Source: Amborella trichopoda
Lineage: Eukaryota > Streptophyta > Magnoliopsida > Amborellales > Amborellaceae
Length of the DNA stretch: 64,000 nucleotides
Assembly: GCF_000471905.2 (NCBI RefSeq)
Contig: NW_006499644.1
Coordinates: 93,529 to 157,528 of the forward strand
Reading direction: 5' to 3'
The position numbers and the translations under genes are program-made. Below the pieces are notes generated by a model, which had not been told where the DNA came from, did not search any database, and was given only the letters and a program-made list of their open reading frames with translations. Below are positions 11,901 through 23,973 of this stretch, one piece after another (the stretch's first letter is position 1; each line of letters starts with the position of its first letter).

Positions 11901-12687
11901 AGCCTCTGACCTTGTGCTTGAAACAGATCTGGTTTCGGGCCGATCCGATGTGCTAGCATCGTGATGTGGCTGCTCGATCAAGGCACACACTTGTTGGAAA
12001 TTCTGCAACCTTGCTTCGAATCGCAATCTTCTCTCTAGATTTTCTCTTGGCTCAGGCTACACCGTGGGACATGTCATATATCAAATGGATCAGGTCGATG
12101 AGACGAACATGCTCTCAAAATTTGGGCTTATTCCGACCCACGACGAAGAAGATACGAGTGTTCAAAGTTGAACTTGAAATAAAAAAACACAATTTCTATC
12201 AATGAAAATTCGTTCGCTGAGGGTGCACCGTAATAGTGTGTGAGCTACCCATATTGGGTAATTTGGTTATAACTTGGTCTAGAAACGTCCGATCAAGCCG
12301 AATCTTGGTCCCAAGAGGTTTTCAAATGTTCAGGATCTAAAAGCGATGGTCCCACGGTCATTTGACTCTCTGGTGACAAGACTATAGTTATAAGGTCCAT
12401 TTTTGGGGTGTTAGAGGCCGATTAATCAATACTGTTTATGCATATGCACTATCTTAATATCGTTGGATTGCGACGAAACTTTGCATGTGTTCTTAGGATA
12501 CCCTTATCCACATTTATGATCATTCTTGAGCCATTTCGGAATTGTCAAAAATTTCACTTCTGAATTAAGATTTATTGACCTACTGCTCCCGTAGTCCACA
12601 TGTATTTGGTACCTGCAGGCATAAGTCACAAATTTCTTTCCCCTTATTTGCATCAGGGATACAAGTTTTGAAAAATACCCTCAAACA
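8971..12687 (-). repeat. 3' LTR of the inner element
   Basis: 3,717 bp, the partner of 25,336-28,997, with the same end motifs and the same internal order: a GC-moderate segment, GA-rich tract (about 9,450-11,200), TATA box (plus-strand TATTTATAG, 11,339-11,347), then a unique segment. It has an extra block of about 125 bp near 9,050-9,160 that the other LTR lacks. Long frames inside it are low-complexity shadows. Confidence 0.85.
9450..11210. repeat. GA-rich tract with hairpin tandem units (left LTR copy)
   Basis: A 1.7-kb purine-rich tract of GAGA/GAAGA runs. Between about 10,010 and 10,620 it carries units of about 50-65 bp, each with a GGGACGACGGG...CTGCCGTCCC-type inverted pair separated by about 6-10 bp, so each unit could fold into a hairpin. 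Related GC-rich units with GAGCCCGCCACTCGGG follow up to 10,900. The same layout recurs in the right LTR. Confidence 0.85.
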
Positions 12688-12841
12688 GTTTACCCCGCCG
12701 AATATTGTGCTTCAAGAGAGGTGAGAAGGACAACATTCAGAATCAAAATTGTCCTTCAGCCTTAGCTTTCTTCTAGCCACCAGATCAACACGACCACCGA
12801 AGTGGTACTCTTGTGAAGTTGCTTCCGGGGGGGGTGAAGTT

Positions 12842-13130
12842 TGGGGGCCTTGCTTAAGGCTTATAGACTCAAACATGGAGACTTTTTGGGGGGAGAAGAG
12901 ACATGAGCTACTGGTGGGGGACTCCTCTTGGAAGGCTCATCATCCACGTCAAGAGCTTTTGTTTTTATTTCCAACAGTTGGGAGCCTTGCTTAAGGGCTT
13001 ATAGACCCAGTCGGTCAGAATACAGGCTTGTCTAGCAGTCGGGGGCCTTGCTTAAGGGCTTTCTTCCCAATCAGTCAGATTTTGTTTTGCTAAAGGTGGG
13101 GGACCCCTCTGGGAAGGCCCATTATCCACG
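12842..13130. repeat. Short repeats in the 3' non-coding region of the inner element
   Basis: The phrase GGGGGCCTTGCTTAAGGGCTT recurs in variant form three times (about 12,843, 12,973 and 13,037). A second phrase, GGTGGGGGACCCCTCTGGGAAGGC, occurs twice (about 12,912 and 13,095). These look like the first units of the tandem repeats typical of Tat 3' untranslated regions. Confidence 0.6.
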
Positions 13131-13429
13131 TGGGGAGCTTTACTTTGGATAGACAGCCAAGGAGCCCTTGGTGGGCATTGTTTACGGCTATAACAGGTTT
13201 GCTTTGACAAGCAGGGTACCTCTTTGGGCCCCATCCTGTCGGGTCCAGTCGAGGGCTTTTTGTTGGTCATCCTGAAAAGTCTGGGCCTACGGTCAGGGTT
13301 GAGTTTTGCAAGGTGGCCTCTTAGGGTGTGGATCACTGTGCTTAGTCAAGGGTGTTTGGTGGCCGACCTGAAATGTCTAGATGGAAAAATCAATTGGGAA
13401 CCTTGAGGAGGCTTCACCCTGGTTTGATA

Positions 13430-14000
13430 GTTTCTTGTCTTTGGGAGCGTGTTTGGTGTGTCATCATGGATTTTTTGTTTTTTTTTGAATTTTTGAGAAT
13501 GTGGTCTTTTAGCATGGAACCCCAGCTTGTCGTCTTAGCGATTCTTTTGACTTCTGGGTCCTTTCATGAACGAACTCAGACTGTTGAATTTTTCTTGAAG
13601 CTCTTCTTTTTAGGTCCCAGTAGCAGGGCATTCTAGTGCCGAGGATTTTTCTTAGAATGCCGACTGAAACCGCTTATGGAGGCGAGCGCTGCATCAACCT
13701 GCTTATTGGTCCGAGTGCCCATGCGGGTTTTCACTTGGACTGGGGGAAGCGGTGCTGTAAAGACGGTTTTCACCAACCTCCTTTTTATTGGGCACTTTTA
13801 CCCATGACCTCATGGTCATGTCTGCCCTTCTTCCATTTTTACTCACGGTGCCCTTTCTGGGTTTTCACAGTGCCTGGTTTTTTTTACGGAACACTCTTAC
13901 TGATGGTTTCGTATCCGATCCCGTCCATCATTTTTACTCATGGTGCCCTTTCGGGTTTCCACCATGCCCATTTTTTTTGTGGGGGCATGTTTAAGGTCAT
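13430..14000. repeat. Degenerate tandem repeat, left flank of the cargo region
   Basis: T-rich imperfect units of about 90 bp with the words CTTTTACCCATG, CATTTTTACTCA and GGTGCCCTTTCGGGTTT. The same words recur at 23,480-23,820 on the other side of the plant-mobile-domain gene. Frames here (for example 13,636-14,079) are shadows of the repeat. Confidence 0.6.
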
Positions 14001-14035
14001 GCCTCTGGGACCTGGCTGTGATTTAAGGTCTTATA

Positions 14036-15165
14036 GCCCTGACCGTTGTGCGAAGCAGTTTAACATCATGCAGCCATAACGTGCGCTACAGTTTAAGGTC
14101 ATATAACTTGGACCGTGGCTATGCAGCTTAAGGTCCTATAGCACGGACCAGAATGGCAATGGATGATGGTCTATGGAGGCCATAGAATGAGTATGGGGGT
14201 GGGTTGACTCACTTGGGGGAGATGGCACAAGACTGTCTATGCATGATTGGTGGTGTTTGTGTGGAAGATGGATAATGGGTGACCCACTAGCTGAGGGTGA
14301 GGTATGGATGATGGAATGGCTCACAGTGGTTTTGTGATGGTGGGTATGACTCACTGGGGAATTTTATGAAGGCAATGGGGATAGACTCATTGGGAAGGAA
14401 GTGAAGGTGGCATGTAAATGCACGCACGGACGGGCTGGCTAGGGGAGGCATGGGTGGAAGGGCATGCAGAAGGCGTGCGCACAGCAGAGGGGGAACACGT
14501 GTGTGTAGGCATGTTTAAGGTCATGCCACCTAGACCTGGGCTATGGTTTGAGGTCGTATAGCTCTGACCATTGCACAAAGAAGTTTAACGTCATGCGGTC
14601 AGGATGTGTTCTATAGTTTAGGGTCGTGCACTGGACCGTGGTACAAAGAAGTTTAACATCATGCGGCCGGGACGTGCGCTACATTTTAAGGTCGCGTAAC
14701 TAAACCTTCTCTATGCAGTTTAGGGTCTTACAACTGGACCATGATGCAAAGCAGTTTAATATCATGCGGTCAGGACATGCGCTACAATTTAAGGTCGTAT
14801 AACTTGCACCGTTGTGTGAAGCAGTTTAATGTCATGTGGCCAGGATGTGCGCTATAGTTTAAGGTCATATAACTTGGACCGTTGTGCAAAGCAGTTTAAC
14901 ATCATGCAACCAGGACGTGTGCTACAGTTTAAGGTCATGTAACTGAACCTTCGTTATGCAGTTTAGAGTCTTACAACACAGACTGTTGTGCGAAGTAGTT
15001 TAACATCATGCGGCCAGGAGGTGTCCTATAGTTTAAGGTCATGTAACTAGACCTTCGCTATGCAGTTTAAGATCTTACAGCACAGACCGTTGTGTGAAGC
15101 AGTTTAACGTCATGTGGTCAGAACGTGTGCTACAGTTTAAGGTCGTGTAACTGGACCTTGGGTTC
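14036..15165. repeat. Composite 3' UTR-type minisatellite
   Basis: Units of about 72 bp built on GAAGCAGTTTAACATCATGC and GCTACAGTTTAAGGTCATAT alternate irregularly with a shorter unit of about 45 bp (CTATGCAGTTTAAGGTCTTA). One cluster is at 14,036-14,150 and the main array at 14,512-15,165. A stretch rich in CACTGGGG words separates them. Long hypervariable tandem arrays near the 3' LTR are known for Tat/Ogre-type elements. Confidence 0.85.
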
Positions 15166-15537
15166 AGGTGATGAAGGTGGCCCAATGAGGGGTGGTGAGT
15201 GTTGGTGGACTCATTGGGGAATGTGAAATGAATAAGACTCCATGGGGAATGAGTCTGCGAAAGATGGTCTGACTCACTGGGGATAAAATGGCCAAGACCA
15301 TTTATAGGCAGTGGGTTCAAATGATGAAGGTGACCCAATGAGGGATGATACGTGTAAGTGAAATCACTGGGGATTAAGGAGAGAGTGTGATTCCTTGGTG
15401 ATTAAAATGGTCCACACATGTGATGGGAGACATGAGTGTGACTCTGTGATGAGGGATGACAGACCTAGAGGAATGAGTGAGACTTCACCGAGGAAGGCAG
15501 TGGGTTCACTCACGGCTTTACTGGGGATGGAGTGTTG
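15166..15537. other. CACTGGGGA-rich spacer
   Basis: No gene. Repeated words such as GACTCACTGGGGA and TGATGAAGGTGGCCCAATGAGGG appear two or three times, matching the spacer at 14,150-14,510. It is probably part of the same decaying 3' non-coding array. Confidence 0.5.
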
Positions 15538-16529
15538 TGTCACGACCCTGCCCCTGACCACCATACCTTACGCGACGACGTGCGATCGAGCGCAGGTTCG
15601 TGATTCAATGTAATGTTTATCACTCAGGTAGGAGTGGACTCAACACCTTTATATTTGGCGATCAAGCAAACCATGGAAGAGAGCTAAAGCGACAAGCTTA
15701 ACTAGCAGAAGAATAAGGAAGAAACTCTGCACACCAAAATTTATTATATAAAATTCTTTCAAAATATTGCATTCATTTCGGGGCATCTAGGCCCAATATT
15801 ACACATATCCACCAAGAACAAAACAAAATTAGGGCCAAGTAGCCTAGACATAAACAAGGCCTAAGCACCTTCTTCAAGAACACTAGCTTTGTCTTCTAGC
15901 TGCCAAACACGAACTTCTAGCCCTGTACCTGCTGCTATCATTCTACAAGTAGAGGAGAAATGATGAGATGAGCTATACAGCCCAGTAAGCAGGTCTAGTG
16001 TTATACATCTGTGGTGGCGCTATCCATATGTGACGATAGTACAATTTATCAATATAGAGTCATAATTTAACATAAATGCATATCAAGTCAAGACATCGAA
16101 TATGAACATTTCATTTAAATGGCAGTCATCTCTAAATCAGTGCGATCAGAGCCTTCAATTAATGAAATTATAATTCATTCCATCATTATAATACTAAACA
16201 TTCCTTATAAAGAAATTCAATCATTACCCACGCACTCCCTGAATCACCTACTCCTGCAGTAGAAGCCCTATCCATCAGGCTAAACCAATCCCATTACTTA
16301 AGACCTCTACCATCACACAAGAGGGAGGGTAATGACAAGTGGTGTATCAACTTCGTAATACCATTAACACACTCACGCAGTCCCCAGCGCGCATTGGGGT
16401 TTTGATAGGCCATTACCTTGCAAGGCATCGATCACATATCATTTCATAATTCTAGGGTGCGACCCTTTATCCTCTCCCTTAACTCATTCCTATCATTATG
16501 CAGGTTAAGGGAGACATCTCTTTCCTTAC

Positions 16530-16815
16530 TATTGATGAGTGTCTCATCGTGTAGCAAGCAATATCATAGTAGCATCTACTACCAGTGAGTGTCCCACCGC
16601 GTAGTGGCCAATATCCTCATCAATGTCTTGGTGAACCTAGCTCTCACTATCAATGGGCTCGGGTCCCACCGCGTAGCGGCCAATGTTCCCATCAATAGGT
16701 CCAATATCTGTTACCAAAGGGCTCGGGTCCCAACATATAGTGGTCAACACTCTCATCAATATAACAGCACAGTATCCACTACCGATGAGTGTCCCACCGC
16801 ATAGTGGTCAATAAT
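16530..16815. repeat. Local direct repeats around CCCACCGCGTAGTGGCCAAT
   Basis: About five imperfect units of 50-80 bp, each containing a variant of GTCCCACCGCGTAGTGGCCA followed by a CATCAAT-like word. They lie within the U3-like part of the probable solo LTR. Confidence 0.7.
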
Positions 16816-18298
16816 AATATAAGCAGTGGCCATTCATTGCCTCATAACAGATAAATCATATTTCATCGTAGCTTTATAGCATTTAGCAAAAGGCATGCAT
16901 TTCATTAGCTATAACAGGGCATTTACACATAAGCTTTCACAATAGCATTTTGGCGTTCATTGTTAATTCATTTCATCATTATCGCGTTCGTGGCCCTTTT
17001 TCCTCATAGAGTGCAATTTACACAGCATCATTCACATATATTTATGGCATTCTCATGGAATTTATCATATGGAATTCACATTTATCATATACCAAGACAA
17101 CTTAAGTGTCGCATGGTCATACAATGATGCAATGACAAGTAACAGTGACATGCCTCTCTTAGCGAGGGTGTATCTCCCGATGTAGGGGGAGTTTCAGGAT
17201 GTCTCAAATATAAAACCTTGAGCTAACACATATTTCTTTACAAAAACAGTGATTTGAAGAAATTTAGGTGCCATTTGATGGGTCAATAGTTCAGTATAAA
17301 GTGAGCCTTAGTTGCTAGAAATTTCCCTGCAGCAGTGCGTAGTGACATGTTCACACATTTTGGGTCATAGTTCAAAATCCGTGAGGAGTTTCAAACATCT
17401 CAAAACATGCAACTTTAAGTACATTCATCGATCTTTCCAGTAGAAGTAATTTCAAAGTTTTTGGATACCATTAGCTTGATAAAAAACATTGCCTAAAGAA
17501 CGCCACAGTTGCTGGAAATAGCAGCAACTATGAACAGTGTCATGCCTCAACATTTAGGGCCATATCTTTTCATCCATGCAAAATATTATCATGACATAAA
17601 AAGTAAACCTAGAGTATATACACATGTCTTTCATTTGGGACCAATTTGGTCCCATGCCATTTGGTCATCGAACATATAGATGCAAAAACATTCACAGTTC
17701 TGGAAATTCATATTCTCAAGTTAATATACTTTTAAAGAACACTTAATATTTCCTAGCCAAGCAACATTTTGGGCTTGGAACCTTATTCGTGATAGAGAGT
17801 CTCATGGTGATCAATATCATGAGTTTCGATAAATAAAAAGATCAAACATATGGTAGACACAGTCATGGCATTGAGAAGCACAAACTGAACCTTCAACCTC
17901 ATGTTAACCCATTCATTCTTCACATTTTCCTTTATATCATCTAATCCATTTCAACATTTTTACAACACTCATGGATGCAAAAAGCTAAACCTACTTACCT
18001 TGATTTCTCACGCTATCACAAATCCTCACTCATGGCCTTCACGGGCTTTCCTTGGCTTCACCAATGGGTTGTCTTGAAAGTGGCAGCAGTGAACTCCAAG
18101 AGAGAGGAAAAGTTGAGAAAAATGGGAGAGACCCGTATTGCCCAAGGTTTAAAAGGAGAGGGTGGTTGGAAAAAACGATGGCTGACGCGATCACTCATTG
18201 CTCAGACACGTACGGGGCGGCTCTAACATGTACAGAGGCTCTACGTTTGACTGAGACACTCCCGGTGCTGCACTATCAAACATCCAACTGGCGTTGCT

Positions 18299-18537
18299 CC
18301 ACCCGGCGCTGCTCTCTCTTCTCTTCCAACCGGCACTGCTCTCTCTTCTCTTCCAACCAATGCTGCTCTCTCTCTCTTCCAACCGGCGTTGCTCTCTCTT
18401 CTCTTCCAACTAGCACTGCTCTCTCTTCTCTTCCAACCGACACTGCTCTCTTCTCTTTCAATCGGCACTTCTCTCTCTTCTCTTTCAATCGGCGCTGCTC
18501 TCTCTTCTCTTCCAACCAGCATTGCTTTCTCTTCTGA
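18299..18537. repeat. 27-bp minisatellite, about nine copies
   Basis: Nine near-identical units of CCAACCGGCACTGCTCTCTC followed by TTCTCTT, some 1-2 bp shorter. Because 27 is a multiple of three, open frames run through on both strands (for example 18,276-18,938 minus). These are shadows of the repeat, not genes. Confidence 0.9.
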
Positions 18538-19509
18538 CGGCAATACTCCATATGCCTTTCGCACATGGCGAAAATCCCTACGCCTTCTCGCTCGACATTA
18601 CATCTTTCTTCTTGTGCGGCGATACTGACTTGGGAGAAAATTATGGCCCTTACATGTCGTGAGGGGCTCATGAAGGGATTTGAGTCAAGTGGAGGCGAAG
18701 GAGGCATTTCATCCCGCACACGTATGGGTCGGCTAGGGAAGGAATGCGTGGAAGTGCATGCAACAAGCGTGTGAGTAGTGGCAGAAGAGTTGCACTCGAC
18801 GACATAGGAGTTGCGCTCAGCGGCAGTCTGTGGAAGATAGACAAGCACGACAGTCGAAGACGGGGTCGTGCATGGCAGCCCATGCGTCGAGGTGCATGCG
18901 ATAGAAGGACACGCACGACATACGAGGCAGAGGGTCACACACGGCAGGCTTTGCTCAGAGACACGCTCAGTAGCATGCGCACGGCGGGCTGGGTTTAGGG
19001 TTTGGGCTCGGATCGAAACCTGACTCGGCCCGGCCCATCATCGCTTTGTCTTTTGGACTCAGCTGTCATTTCGACTTTGTGAGGGGCACAGATGGGAAAA
19101 GTAGGCTGGTGAAGTCTATAAAAGGGGTAAAACCCCATTTTTTCACTTTTCAACTTGGTAGAAAGTTAGTATTTATTTTAGAAGTGCGTGCACCAATTTT
19201 CAGCGAGCAGTGAGAGTTCTGGTGAGGTGGTTTTGGCAAAATAAGCGAAGACCCGGCTTGTCGCAGATGTTTTTTCAATGAGGGGAATCGTGCCAGGAAG
19301 AGAGGAAAAGCTCCGGTAGGGGGTTTCAGGTGAGTGCCACAGAGAGAAGGTAGGGATTCAGAGTGGGTGTATGGGTTTTCAGGCGATGAGAATTTGTCGG
19401 GAAGAGGAAGAGGAGGCTCAGCAGTGAGCAGTTGTGGTTTTTTGGCAAGGGGCGAGGGAAACCAGAGGGATAATTGAAACGTCACAGCCCAAACACACTA
19501 ACTGTGACA

Positions 19510-19794
19510 CATGTCAGTCGGTGCAGGGCTATACTGATGCAAGGCGGCACGCTCAAAAATCGAGGCACCGTGTGTGACAGGGAGAGTGGTGCGCACGGCG
19601 GTGTTTTCAATGCACTTGGCAGGTTGTTAGCGTGCTCGACAGCCTGAGCTAGAAGTTGCGCTCGACGGTGTTTTCAATGCGCTCAGTGGTGTTTTCAACA
19701 CACTCGACAGCCTGAGTTGAAAGTTGTGCTCCGCAGGTTTTAAACGCGCTCGGCGGCCCAGACGAGTGCTGACAAGAGCAAGCGTTCGTGCCCA
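19510..19794. repeat. GC-rich repeats between the solo LTR and the plant-mobile-domain gene
   Basis: Variants of the phrase GACGGTGTTTTCAATGCGCT and of GACAGCCTGAGCTAGAAGTTG recur three to four times. No frame of interest. The stretch would be the leader of any plus-strand transcript that reaches the gene starting at 19,795. Confidence 0.6.
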
Positions 19795-22700
19795 ATGGCG
19801 GGTCATTCTGAGGGCATTCCCTTATTGAAGAATCTTTCGAGGGCCAGGGAGTTAGGGATCAACAACTTCACTGGTGATAGCTGGTTATGGGGGATCCCAT
19901 CTGGCTTGCCGAGCCTTCATGCGAGCCACAGTGGCCCTTGAGCGTCACCTTTATTAGCGAACCAGTACACTTCGAGGTTCACGAGAATGATGATGACGTA
20001 GCTTCAACTGAAGAGGGGATCGCTCTTCTCCATTGTCTACAAAGGGAAGTGGCCATTTGTGAAGACCTTCCTACTCTTGGGAAGGGGATGGTCAAGAAGG
20101 AGGGGTTGGTATGGTCCCCTACTGGGCGGGCTCCTAGTGCAGGGGGAGCACTAGTTCCTTAGGGGGTACACCTCCAGGGCTCTCAACGTGCTGCAACTTT
20201 ATGCAGACACTCTCAAGTATTCCTCCTTGTTGGCAGCAATCCAATGCTCCGCGGGGTATTTTGACCGATGCTCCAACACCATGAAGGCACTGTTGGAGAC
20301 ATGGAGGCACATTAGCAACACGTGCCTCTTCGGTCATGGCAAGGTAGGGATCTCTCTGCTGGATCTGCATTTCATTAGTGGCCTACCATTGATGGGGGCC
20401 ATCTATGATGAGTTCGTGCCTCAGAACTCGGTCATCTTTAGCGGGGCATCTCTAGTAGGTGTGGCACCTCCTCTTAGTCTTAAGGAGGTGTTCAAGATCT
20501 ACCAGCTCCTCAGCTCCTAGTCCACTGGTGGTTGCATGACCTTTACCCACTGGGTAAGGTTATTCTATGGGGAGTACTCTGACGCAGCCGAGTTGGACTA
20601 CTGCACCCACAAGGGGAAGGCGAAGGTTAATGAGGATGTGATCCCCCCAACTTACAAATGCCAGTCCGCGAGTGATGGCATATTTCTGGCCCCCTACCTA
20701 GCATTGTTCCTCTCCAAATTTTTCCTCCCTGCGGGGACAGATGTAATTCGTCCAGGCTCCCTCTATAGATCATGCGACATGGCGCGTGGGCACCGATAAG
20801 CCCTTGCACAACCAGTTTTGTGTAGCATCTATTATTGGTTGAGAGCCGTATCAAGAGGGAAGCCCTTCAAAGAATGAGAGGACGGGGTAGGACTGGTGGG
20901 AGGCGAGGCTTTCCTAGGGAACTTCAAGACGCCTTTCCCAGTCCACTATGTGTTCGGGTGGCTTGCTACATACTTCCCCGTCACATATTCCAGGACCACA
21001 GCTTTAGAGGGGAGCATGTGTCCTCACTTGGTGAAGATTGAAAGGCAAAAAGCTATCTTTTGTACTCCAGGGCATGCGCGAAGTTTGTTCGGCAATGAGT
21101 CTACCTACATGCACTGAGTCCGCTTTCCGGTGGGGTGTTATACAGATTGTGCCTTTGTGGACCAGCTCAATCATGTGTTAGATGGTGCTCCTACAGGCAT
21201 TCGGGAGCTCATGTATCTTCAAAGTGTCAGAGGGGGTGTCTTAACCGACCGGACTCCGTACGGCGCAAAACTCGAGTGGTACTACCCCCATCGCTTTGCC
21301 CGTTAGCATGGCCTCGACCAAGCGTGTCCCTTCCCGATCCTATTTGAGAAGCATTATGGAAGGGTAAACGCAGAGAAGAAGGAAGAACTGGGGACCTTTC
21401 ATGAGTCATGCAAGGCAGTCCATGTTCGCATTGCTTGGGCGACCTTCTTAGAGATTACAGAAGTAAACAAGCTTGTGGTGCCTCACTTCGACAGAGCAGG
21501 CCGAGCGACAGTAGCGCACGAGGGTTGGTGGAGAATCACCAATCGCGGGTACTGGCAAGTCGACCACCCCTAGAAGGGGAAAACTAGTAGTTAGCGCAGG
21601 GACACCAAACAGGGGACATCACCGCAAGTTCTTACTTTGAAGGAGAGGATGGGGACCCTTTTTGACAACTTGAGCTCCATCTTTGAGTGAGAAGAAGGTT
21701 GTAGGGTTCTAGGTAGGGAGGGGTGTTCAGTCCAGGATTTGAACGCCCTCATAGGGAGCAGTCCACATAGTGCCCTTGCCGTAGGTTCTTCACATGGCTA
21801 GACCTCAGGTAGACTTGCACCATCTCAAGGAGGGAAGAATAAGAAAGCGCTCTGCGGCTGTAGATGCTTTTGAATCCGAGCCTGCTGCTGAGCCTACCCC
21901 GAGGCGCAAGAGTGCCAGGCTGGTTAGGCCATCTGCTATATCTCAGCCACTAGCCAGTGCTCCATCCCCCACTACTTCAGGGGCTCAGGGCGATGCTGCT
22001 AGTGCCTCTGAGCCCGTCACTGTTCCTTCATATCGGGAGGTGACTCCTGACCCTAGCATGGCATCACCAGTTCAAGAGGTGGCTCCTATGACAATCGAGC
22101 CTGTGTGTGAGCTAACACTGGTTCCACCCTCCCCAAGGAGGGCAAGTTTGGACTTGGCCTCGTGCGCGGGGGAGAGCGCCCCTTTACAATTGACAGAAGT
22201 AAGTGCAGCTACGAGTGGGGCTGCTGTTGAAGGCCATATTGTTGTTCAAGGAGAAGAGCTTGGGGCTGATGAGGCATCTGAGCATTATGAGGCAACTACC
22301 CCGGATGGTATGGGCGATGAGGGCCCGAGCACTGCTAAAAGAGAGGAGCCCGTCTTCAATGAGCAATCTGAAGAGGCTACTCCTGACGATATGACCGAGG
22401 GCGTGGGCTCTGAAGGCTCAAGCACTTCTCAAGGAGAGGAGCCTGGTGTCGATGAGACGCAGGAACAATCTGAGGCAATTGTTCCTGATGAGGTGGTAGA
22501 GGTCTTGGTTCTCGAGTCATCAGAAGTCGAGATTCGATCAGGTCTCGAGGGGTCTGGCGACCTGGGCTTTGAAGTCGCACCTCCAAAGGCGGTCACAACT
22601 ATGCCCATCGTTTCTTCAACGAGGTTACTTTAGGGACCTCAACTCCTAGCTCGACCTTGTCGAGGCCTAATTTCAGCGGGGAGTCCGGAATGATTGCGGA

Positions 22701-23281
22701 CGTGCTTCATTCTTCAAAGGTTAAAAGAGCAGCCCTTTGCAGAATTTGGCAATGCACTCATCAAGTTGCGGCAATGTGCCATTGTGATGCGTGATCTAGG
22801 GGACGCAAAGGAAGTCTTTTCCTATTTTGATGCTACCTTGAATGAATTGGAGGGCTAGAGAGTGAGAGCAGAGGTGAGTGAGCTTGAGGGTGTCCAATTG
22901 TCCTCTTTGGAAACCTCATTGGTGCGTTGTCGCGAAGAGATGGACCCATGTCCACAAAAGAGGGTTGTTCTAGCTTCTCGGAAATCCGACCTTAGCAAGA
23001 CGGCGGCAGCTCACTCTGTCAGGATGAAGGAGATAAAGGTAGAGATCTCGAGGCTAAAGGACGAGTTCATGGAGCTTGAGGAGAAGATGGCTCAATGGAG
23101 TGCTGAAGATAATGCTCTGGCTAATGAGCTATCAGGACTCACTTGCATCCTCGAGTCGGGGGCTACTTCCATGAAGCAAGAGGCGTGGGCATTGGCTGAG
23201 CTTAAGGGGCGTGCTCAAGGGACTAAGGCAGAGTTCGAGAGAGCTAGGGTGAAGATCGATGAGATCATTGATCACTTCTAA
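19795..23281 (+). pseudogene. Plant mobile domain (PMD) plus coiled-coil gene carried antisense in the inner element
   Basis: Plus-strand segments read in order: a start with GHSEGIPLLKNLSRARELG; a core with ALLETWRHISNTCLF and KVGISLLDLHFISGLPLMGA (20,188-20,520), which matches the plant mobile domain (formerly 'aminotransferase-like', PF10536), where a W-R-x-x-T-x-x-F stretch precedes a 'L-x-D-V-x-x-L-x-G-L-P-L' signature; a 279-residue acidic, Ser/Glu-rich, disordered segment with a basic patch (21,794-22,633); and a coiled-coil tail (22,862-23,281, for example MKEIKVEISRLKDEFMELEEK). PMD proteins include host silencing and meristem factors (MAIN and MAIL1 in Arabidopsis), and PMD genes are also carried by transposons. 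The copy lies inside the LTR element on the strand opposite to it and is broken in several places. A role is not known. Confidence 0.7.
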
Positions 23282-23469
23282 AATGGCTTCACTCCGTCTT
23301 TCTCTTTCTCTCTTCTTTTGATTGTATACAGACACTTGTACACAAATTTTGCTTACATGAATGAAATGCCTCTTTTGCTTTTGCATGAGTCTAATCATGC
23401 TTTGTAATTTCATCATTGCCTTCCAAGGGACTGCGAGCTATTATGGGCCCTCCTTGTAGACACATTTGC

Positions 23470-23830
23470 CCTCATAGATGCCTTTTAACTTAAATTCCCT
23501 TTCGGGTTTTCGTTTAAGTCCTTGGGGTGTGCGCCATTTCTGGTTTTCGCAAGGCCCTGGAAAGAAGTTTTTTGTGCTGCTTTTGCCCATGGTTTTTACA
23601 CCATGTCTACCATTTTCTTTTTCTTTTGCTCATAATGCCCTTTCGGGTTTTCATCGTGTCCATCTCTTATTTGACGACTTTTTGCCCATGATAACTGATA
23701 GTGCTACAGTGCCTCGTCATTTTTTTTTTCTTTTCCTTTTTATTTTTCTTTTTGACGCTTTTACCCACGACATCGTTTCGAGTTTTCATCGTGTTTGTTT
23801 TTTTATTGAGAGAAATGAGAGGAGGTAGAA
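23470..23830. repeat. Degenerate tandem repeat, right flank of the cargo region
   Basis: T-rich units with CTTTTGCCCATG, TTTGCTCATAATGCC and CCCTTTCGGGTTTTCATCGTG, clearly related to the array at 13,430-14,000. Frames here are shadows. Confidence 0.65.
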
Positions 23831-23973
23831 TACTCGATTCCTCTTCTCGTCATGTGTTGAGCAGCGGCGGCTTCCAAGGCCTTGAAGGGAGCGATTTCAT
23901 TTTCGTCTTTTAGTCCTTGATAGGTCAGGGGCTCATAATCCATCCTTCTCATGATGTGATGAGCTTGCTGACT

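Larger units (their letters stand above)
15538..19509 (+). mobile_element. Probable solo LTR of a chromovirus (Tekay/Del-like), plus orientation
   Basis: The stretch begins TGTCACGACC and ends CTAACTGTGACA, so its ends form the TGTCAC...GTGACA pattern common in Tekay/Del-type LTRs. A TATA box (CTATAAAAGG, 19,116-19,125) lies about 390 bp before the right end, as expected for a 4-kb LTR with a long U3. Internal features are a repeat block at 16,530-16,815, a 27-bp minisatellite and GC-rich words. No primer-binding site follows, so it looks like a solo LTR or a truncated copy inside the inner element. No convincing target duplication was found at these edges, which keeps the boundaries tentative. 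Confidence 0.5.

Noticed and set aside
13636-14079. 147-codon plus-strand frame rich in Phe and His
   Set aside because: A shadow of a degenerate T-rich tandem repeat; no family resemblance.
14036-15165. CRISPR-like regular repeat
   Set aside because: The spacers are themselves repeated units, unit types alternate, and the context is a plant LTR element; it is a minisatellite.
18241-18938. Minus-strand frames of 107 and 220 codons
   Set aside because: They read through the 27-bp minisatellite; no domain and no splice or start context.
19505-19515. A 5-bp target duplication for the probable solo LTR
   Set aside because: The bases before 15,538 (TGTTG) and after 19,509 (CATGT) do not match, so no duplication is claimed.
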